A stretch of DNA of 28,058 nucleotides, from NCBI GenBank assembly GCA_028694115.1, contig JAQUUB010000053.1, positions 1-28,058 on the forward strand, in the 5' to 3' direction. Under the pieces are notes generated by a model, which was not told the origin of the DNA, made no database searches, and saw nothing but the letters and a program-made list of their open reading frames with translations. This DNA comes from Lachnospiraceae bacterium. Its GTDB lineage: Bacteria; Bacillota_A; Clostridia; Lachnospirales; Lachnospiraceae. The translations under genes were made by a program, and so were the position numbers. Positions 23,306 through 28,058 of the stretch are shown in pieces (position 1 is the stretch's first letter; each line of letters starts with the position of its first letter).

Positions 23306-25849
23306 ATGGATTTACAGAACATACAGGAACAACTAAATACTGAGTTTTCTAAGCAGGAAGTAAGGATTGTATTCTGGTTTGATGATAAAGGGGAATATGA
23401 AGATGAGGTAAATGAACTTCAGCTTGAAGCGGCTACATTGCATGTATTGGATGGAACGAACTGGCTATATACAAAATGGTTGTTAAATGAGTCAGATGCG
23501 CTAGGAAAATATTTGGTATATGCGCCTTTTTCAAAACCTAGTGATGCAGAGAATCCATTGGCAGATATGTATTATTATTCCCTGCCATATTATACGGATC
23601 GTATTTCACAGATGTCTCAGGAGATTGGATTGGATAATCGATTCAAGGAACATTTGGCACAGTACAGCAATTTCTGGAAGAATAAAATCAGAATAGAGCG
23701 GTTTAAAGAACTGGGAATTGACCATTACAATGTGGAGACCATTGACATTGGTTTGATTGCTGTGCTAACAGATGTGAAAACACCAAATTTTGAAGAGGTA
23801 GTTAAGCAGCTGTTGCTTGGAGATTACAGTAAGTATCTGAAAATCTTGGAAGATAATGGACTGCAGGAAAAATTCTGGGAACTTTGTAAAAAGTACTTTG
23901 GTTATGAATCTGAAAAACCAAATATGGATGATTTGACTACTTGTATGATTTTAACTTATGCATCTTCGACCTTGAAAGGAACAGTGCCAGAATCTATGAA
24001 GACTTACATTCTGAAACGAAGAAATGATGTGGTGGTATTTGTTCGGAATATAATGGACAACATCTCCTTCCAGGAAACGTATGATGTATTAGCAGAAAAA
24101 GTGGATAAATCGTTAAGATTCGTAGCAAGGATTCAAGACGATTTGAAAAAAGATAAGGATAAGTCCAAGGATAAAGCAATGCAATTAACAGACATATTTG
24201 CCTGTGATGCATTTAGTGGACTGGACGACATCATTATAAATTGGGCTTTGGATCAGTTGAACGATGAAATATTGGATGCCGGGATAGATGGATTGAATAT
24301 TGCGCAAATTGCAGATCAGAGAACATCTAAGGCTTATCGTTATGCGAAAAGATACGGAAATGAATATAGAACGATAAAGTATGCATATATGATGATGAAA
24401 TCTGTATCCATGATGGAGTTTACAAGTGATGTAAAAGAACTGGTTACATTGTATCAGAAAGAAACATATCGGATTGATTCCTACTATAGATGGTTTTATC
24501 GTTCTTATGATCAGATAGAAGATAACAGCAAGTTTGCCACTGTTAGAGAGAGGGTAGAAAACATTTACTCGAATATTTATTTACAGAAGCTTACGCCAAA
24601 GTGGAATCTGAATCTCAACAATGAGGTGGTGGCATCAACTGGATTAGCAAGACAAGAAGATTTTTATAAGCACTATATTAAGAATTATGCTGGAAACAAA
24701 CGTATTATTGTTATTATTTCAGATGCCTTTCGTTATGAGTGTGCCCAGGAACTTATGGAAAGATTGGAACTTGATGAGAAATGCGAACCTAAAATGGAGA
24801 GCATGTTGAGCGTCCTTCCATCCATAACAGCTGTTGGCATGGCGAGTCTGTTACCTCATGAGGAAATGAATGTGGATGAAAAATTGAATGTGACCGTTGA
24901 TGGACAGAGCTGTGTGGATATGGTTTCAAGAGACAAGATTTTAAAAGCTCAAAACGAGAATAATATCGCTGTAGCATTTGATGAGATATATAAAAACCGA
25001 GCACGGGCAAAAGAACTTCTTCAGGGGAAGAATATTGTATATGTATATCATAATCAAGTTGATGCTCGTGGAGACAAGCCAGCTAGTGAGAATGAAGTAT
25101 TTACCGCATGTGAAGAGGCAATAGAGGAAATATATCTCCTAATAAGGCAGCTTACAGGAGATATTTCAGCATCAAAATTTATTGTGACAGCAGATCATGG
25201 ATTCCTCTATAAACGGGATAAGCTGCAGGAATTCGATAAAGTATCATATCCGAAGGAAATATGTGCATATTCCAATAAGCGCTTCTTGTTAACAACGGAG
25301 GAAGTAACTGAACAAGGAATAACTTCCAGAATGATGAAATATTTTAACAAGCTGTATGTCACTACTCCTGTTGGAGCAGATATTTTTAAAGTGGCTGGTG
25401 GTGGTCAAAACTATGTACATGGCGGTTCTTCATTACAGGAAATGATGGTTCCGGTGATTGAATTATCAATGAATACAAGAGGCGTTGCATTTGATTATGT
25501 GAACGTGATACTGACTTCTTCAACAAGAAAGGTCACGAACTTAATTACTTATCTTGATTTTATACAGACAGAAAAAGTAACAGATATGATAAAAGCACGA
25601 AGCATTATTGCGTACTTTACAACGGAATCAGGAGAAAAGATTTCTTATGATGTTCCAATTGTTGCAAATAGTAGAGCAGATGCACCTGAAAAGAGAATAT
25701 TCCATGAGAAGTTTACTTTGAAGTCAAGAGAATACAAGTATGGAGATAAGTATTACCTGGTACTTGCGGATGTAAATGATGAAAAGAATATTCTTCAACA
25801 GTATGAATTTATGATAGATATTGCATTTGTGGATGATTTTGGATTTTAA
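23306..25849 (+). CDS. pglZ: BREX alkaline-phosphatase-superfamily protein PglZ
   Basis: An 847-residue protein with the two metal-binding signatures of the PglZ fold: IIVIISDAFRYECAQELMER with D473, and FIVTADHGFLYKRDKLQEF with D630-H631-G632. The order and the strand VPVIELSMN afterwards fit the type 1 (TIGR02687-like) PglZ. It is an essential BREX core protein in the alkaline phosphatase superfamily; no substrate is firmly known. The N-terminus (EQLNTEFSKQEVRIVFWFDD) matches the usual start of type 1 PglZ. Start ATG 23306 has AAGGTGA upstream. It is separated from pglX by the 255-residue gene, an uncommon placement. Confidence 0.96.
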   Translation: MDLQNIQEQLNTEFSKQEVRIVFWFDDKGEYEDEVNELQLEAATLHVLDGTNWLYTKWLLNESDALGKYLVYAPFSKPSDAENPLADMYYYSLPYYTDRISQMSQEIGLDNRFKEHLAQYSNFWKNKIRIERFKELGIDHYNVETIDIGLIAVLTDVKTPNFEEVVKQLLLGDYSKYLKILEDNGLQEKFWELCKKYFGYESEKPNMDDLTTCMILTYASSTLKGTVPESMKTYILKRRNDVVVFVRNIMDNISFQETYDVLAEKVDKSLRFVARIQDDLKKDKDKSKDKAMQLTDIFACDAFSGLDDIIINWALDQLNDEILDAGIDGLNIAQIADQRTSKAYRYAKRYGNEYRTIKYAYMMMKSVSMMEFTSDVKELVTLYQKETYRIDSYYRWFYRSYDQIEDNSKFATVRERVENIYSNIYLQKLTPKWNLNLNNEVVASTGLARQEDFYKHYIKNYAGNKRIIVIISDAFRYECAQELMERLELDEKCEPKMESMLSVLPSITAVGMASLLPHEEMNVDEKLNVTVDGQSCVDMVSRDKILKAQNENNIAVAFDEIYKNRARAKELLQGKNIVYVYHNQVDARGDKPASENEVFTACEEAIEEIYLLIRQLTGDISASKFIVTADHGFLYKRDKLQEFDKVSYPKEICAYSNKRFLLTTEEVTEQGITSRMMKYFNKLYVTTPVGADIFKVAGGGQNYVHGGSSLQEMMVPVIELSMNTRGVAFDYVNVILTSSTRKVTNLITYLDFIQTEKVTDMIKARSIIAYFTTESGEKISYDVPIVANSRADAPEKRIFHEKFTLKSREYKYGDKYYLVLADVNDEKNILQQYEFMIDIAFVDDFGF

Positions 25850-25871
25850 AATGATAAGGAAGTGAGAAAGC

Positions 25872-27101
25872 TTGAATTTTGTTTTTGATAAGATAGAAGA
25901 TTTTATTAAAGAGTACAGAAAAACAGAATCATATTCGCATGATTGCTGCTGTGGTGGGAACAGGAAATTCCTATTAGAGGATTCTAACGTTATAATAGGA
26001 GATTATTGCATTACAGTTGTAGAATGCCCAATATTAAAATGTCAAAAATGTTATAAATACAAACTGGGTAATAGAATGCCAAAACAAATACAATATGCAT
26101 ATACGGATTTGAGTAATAGCGAATATAGTAGTTGTAGGTTGACTACGAAGCTGGAGCGTTTTCAGTATGTTGAATATGCAAATTTTGTTTACGATGGAAG
26201 AGATCTAAATATTCCAGGCATAGGATTTGATTTGGACCCTACGAATTCTAAAGGATTTTCATGTCCAGTTTTTTTTGATAAAAAGGTACTAAATAATTTT
26301 TATACTGATAATGACTATTCGCTTAATATGTTTTCAGAAAGCTATGGCGATATTGCAAAAAGAGGAACAGATGGCTGGGATTGGGAATGGAATATTCCGT
26401 TTGGGATTAACAAAAATGGAAATGTGATTCTTTTTCTTGGAGACTTGGAACAAATTGATAAAGACGATAGAGCAATATTATGGCTTAAATCATACAATAT
26501 TAAATCTGATCACGAAATTTTAGATACAGAGTTTTATAGAGCACAATTTCTAAATGAGTTTAGTGAACCTATCATAGAAAAGAGAATAATCAATCTAAGA
26601 AATTGTTTCTTTGAAAGAGTAGAAAGAGAATTTGGAATTGCACTTCATCATTTGGAAGAGGAAGTTGAAGCTAGTGCAAATGAGTTAAGAAAACCAATAA
26701 ACTATTCAAAATCCGAAATTAAGGAAAATATAATTATTTTAGACGGATTGCTTAATGAAGGAATAGATTGCAATAGGCTAAGAGAACTGTATGTAAGGGT
26801 TGTTAACCCCTTGCCTGATAATTATAAAGATTTAAAAACTAGAAAATTATTGCAGGGGATTATAGCTGCGGTAGAAGGTACAGATTTTGCAAAAAGCATG
26901 ATTTCTTCATTGTTTTATTTGAATGATTTGAGAGTATGTTATGCTCATCTTATCTCAAGTAGTGAAATAGATAAAATGATGGGACGAATTATAGTTGCTT
27001 ATGGATTAGTAAGTGAAGATGAGTTTAAGAAATTGTATTGTAGATTAATTAAAGAACTTTATGAGCTATATAGTTTATTAATGATTATTCAATTTACATA
27101 A
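25872..27101 (+). CDS. Unrecognised protein with YgiT-like Cys cluster and HEPN-like C-terminus (409 aa)
   Basis: I know no family for the whole protein. The N-terminus carries a Cys cluster, HDCCCGG (C25-C27) and CPILKCQKC (C52, C57, C60), similar to the zinc ribbon of YgiT-type antitoxins (CGG, then ITV--P---C--C). The middle has WDWEWNIPFGINKNGNVILF and a SDHEILDTEFY segment. The C-terminal ~130 residues are all-helical; the segment LNDLRVCYAHLISS has R354-x4-H359, the shape of the HEPN ribonuclease motif (R-x4-6-H). The start is TTG 25872 after AAGGAAGTGAG; no ATG start is better placed. The gene is AT-rich, by eye more so than brxC. A BREX-linked RNase effector is the inference; direct proof is lacking. 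Confidence 0.7.
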   Translation: MNFVFDKIEDFIKEYRKTESYSHDCCCGGNRKFLLEDSNVIIGDYCITVVECPILKCQKCYKYKLGNRMPKQIQYAYTDLSNSEYSSCRLTTKLERFQYVEYANFVYDGRDLNIPGIGFDLDPTNSKGFSCPVFFDKKVLNNFYTDNDYSLNMFSESYGDIAKRGTDGWDWEWNIPFGINKNGNVILFLGDLEQIDKDDRAILWLKSYNIKSDHEILDTEFYRAQFLNEFSEPIIEKRIINLRNCFFERVEREFGIALHHLEEEVEASANELRKPINYSKSEIKENIIILDGLLNEGIDCNRLRELYVRVVNPLPDNYKDLKTRKLLQGIIAAVEGTDFAKSMISSLFYLNDLRVCYAHLISSSEIDKMMGRIIVAYGLVSEDEFKKLYCRLIKELYELYSLLMIIQFT

Positions 27102-27129
27102 TTACAAAAAATATACTAGGAGAATAAGG

Positions 27130-28058
27130 ATGTTTGTTATTGATAAAGAAAAAAATAAGATAGATAAAATTCAGAGCAAAACATTTCATGAACTGGGATT
27201 CAAGGAAAGAGAGCATTTACAGGAGTGGATTGCAAAAAATCCTGAATGTTTGGATGAAGAATTCTTAATTATTCAAAAGGAATTTGACGGGTTCAATGAT
27301 ACTAATGAGCGTCTTGATTTGCTTGCCTTAGATAAGTCAGGGACTATAGTAGTAATTGAGAATAAACTTGATGACACTGGGAAAGATGTTGTTTGGCAAG
27401 CATTAAAATATGTATCCTATTGCTCTACTTTATCAAAGCAACAGATTATAGATATATTTCAAACTTATCTTGATAAACATGGTAAAGGTGAAAAAGCGGT
27501 TGATAAACTTGTTGAATATTTCGATGATAAACCGTTGGAGGAAATAGAATTAAATGTGCATGATCAAAGGATGATTTTGGTAGCAGGATATTTTAGAAAA
27601 GAAGTGACATCGACTGCAATGTGGATGCTTAATCATGGAATTTCTGTGCAATGTTTTAAAGCCACTCCGTATCAATATGGAGAGGAACTTTTATTAGATA
27701 TAGAACAAATTATACCTGTAAAGGAAGCAGCTGAGTACTTGATCAAGATGGCAGATAAGGCAAAAGAAGCCCAGGCTGTGAAAGAAAACAGCAAAGGCAT
27801 TGAAGTGTTACGAAAAAAATACTGGACAGAACTCTTAGAAAAGTTCAATGGAGTATCGAAACAGTTTCAAAATGTAAATCCGTCTACGGATCATTGGTTA
27901 TCAAGCGGTTCTGGAGTGTCGGGAATTCCATTTTCTTTCGTTATAACGAAAAATTATGTTGGCGTTGATCTTTCTATTAACCGTGGAGATAAGGAAACAA
28001 ACGAAAGAATTTTTGATAAATTATATAGTTCTAAGAAAGAACTAGAAAAAGATTTTGG
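27130..28058 (+). CDS. PD-(D/E)XK nuclease-like protein with DUF4268-like C-terminus (3' end outside window)
   Basis: 309 complete codons are visible. The ATG at 27130 has AGGAG seven bases upstream. The N-terminal ~100 residues form a restriction-endonuclease-like fold: ERLDLLALDKSGTIVVIENK with D63, E77 and K79 as the D...ExK catalytic set, followed by WQALKYVSYC, typical of the NucS/DUF91-like and DUF4268-linked nucleases. Further on, FFDDKPLEE-like and DQRMILVAGYFRKEVTSTAM segments, then a C-terminal part (SFVITKNYVGVDLSIN) fit DUF4268. Such proteins are often encoded with restriction and BREX systems, with no defined role. It follows the 409-residue gene after 28 bases and is likely in the same operon. 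brxL would be expected beyond the edge. Confidence 0.8.
   Translation, partial: MFVIDKEKNKIDKIQSKTFHELGFKEREHLQEWIAKNPECLDEEFLIIQKEFDGFNDTNERLDLLALDKSGTIVVIENKLDDTGKDVVWQALKYVSYCSTLSKQQIIDIFQTYLDKHGKGEKAVDKLVEYFDDKPLEEIELNVHDQRMILVAGYFRKEVTSTAMWMLNHGISVQCFKATPYQYGEELLLDIEQIIPVKEAAEYLIKMADKAKEAQAVKENSKGIEVLRKKYWTELLEKFNGVSKQFQNVNPSTDHWLSSGSGVSGIPFSFVITKNYVGVDLSINRGDKETNERIFDKLYSSKKELEKDF

Larger units (their letters stand above)
13713..28058 (+). other. Type 1 BREX phage-defence operon with accessory genes (continues past the edge)
   Basis: The core order brxA, brxB, brxC, pglX, pglZ in one direction is that of type 1 BREX, which blocks phage replication while PglX methylates the host DNA. 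Here it has its own promoter, a coupled HTH regulator at the head, one extra gene between pglX and pglZ and at least two after pglZ. Core overlaps and short gaps show a single operon. brxL is not seen. Confidence 0.94.

Noticed and set aside
1..28058. CRISPR array, tRNA or rRNA genes, insertion sequences, attachment sites
   Set aside because: None seen on reading both strands: no regularly spaced repeats, no tRNA-like cloverleaf with a CCA-adjacent end, no transposase or integrase frame.

Overview
The window is AT-rich, has strong GGAGG-type ribosome binding sites and is read almost entirely on the + strand. Gene content (tandem SpoVG protein, LtrC-like helicase, TnpV, DpnD/PcfM, XRE regulators) points to a low-GC Firmicute, most likely a gut Clostridia/Lachnospiraceae-type genome carrying an integrative conjugative element (ICE). 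No integrase, relaxase, tRNA, rRNA, insertion sequence or CRISPR array is visible.

Region 1 (1-10,620) is the ICE backbone. It holds the 3' end of a secreted NlpC/P60 peptidoglycan hydrolase, three small element genes (one of the DpnD/PcfM family), a 2509-residue helicase/methylase-like fusion, an acidic small protein and a protein with two SpoVG domains. A TnpV-family gene with its own ribosome binding site lies in another reading frame inside the helicase gene, over its low-complexity Arg/Glu/Gly/Ser segment.

Region 2 (10,620-13,530) is a regulatory and cargo stretch. It has a leftward XRE repressor facing a rightward small gene across a repeat-rich control region, an alpha-CTD-like protein, a strong intrinsic terminator, and a run of chromosome-type genes: mmcQ/yjbR, ywbE and a four-helix membrane protein. 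Then come two decayed pieces: the C-terminal end of a WYL-type regulator, and a short basic protein with an in-frame TGA. A 23-bp-stem hairpin lies between them.

Region 3 (13,670-28,058, continuing past the end) is a type 1 BREX phage-defence operon. A near-consensus sigma-A promoter (TTGAAA-17-TATAAT) precedes a 71-residue Cro/CI-type regulator whose stop overlaps the start of brxA. Next are brxB, brxC and pglX, an unrecognised 254-255-residue coiled-coil protein, pglZ, an unrecognised 409-residue protein with a YgiT-like Cys cluster and a HEPN-like R-x4-H motif, and a truncated PD-(D/E)XK nuclease with a DUF4268-like C-terminus. BrxL is not in the window and would be expected downstream. 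PglX contains an in-frame G8 tract whose gain or loss of one G would truncate the protein, so the system is probably phase variable.

The least described parts are the three accessory genes woven into the BREX operon, the poly-G switch in pglX, and the overprinted tnpV gene.
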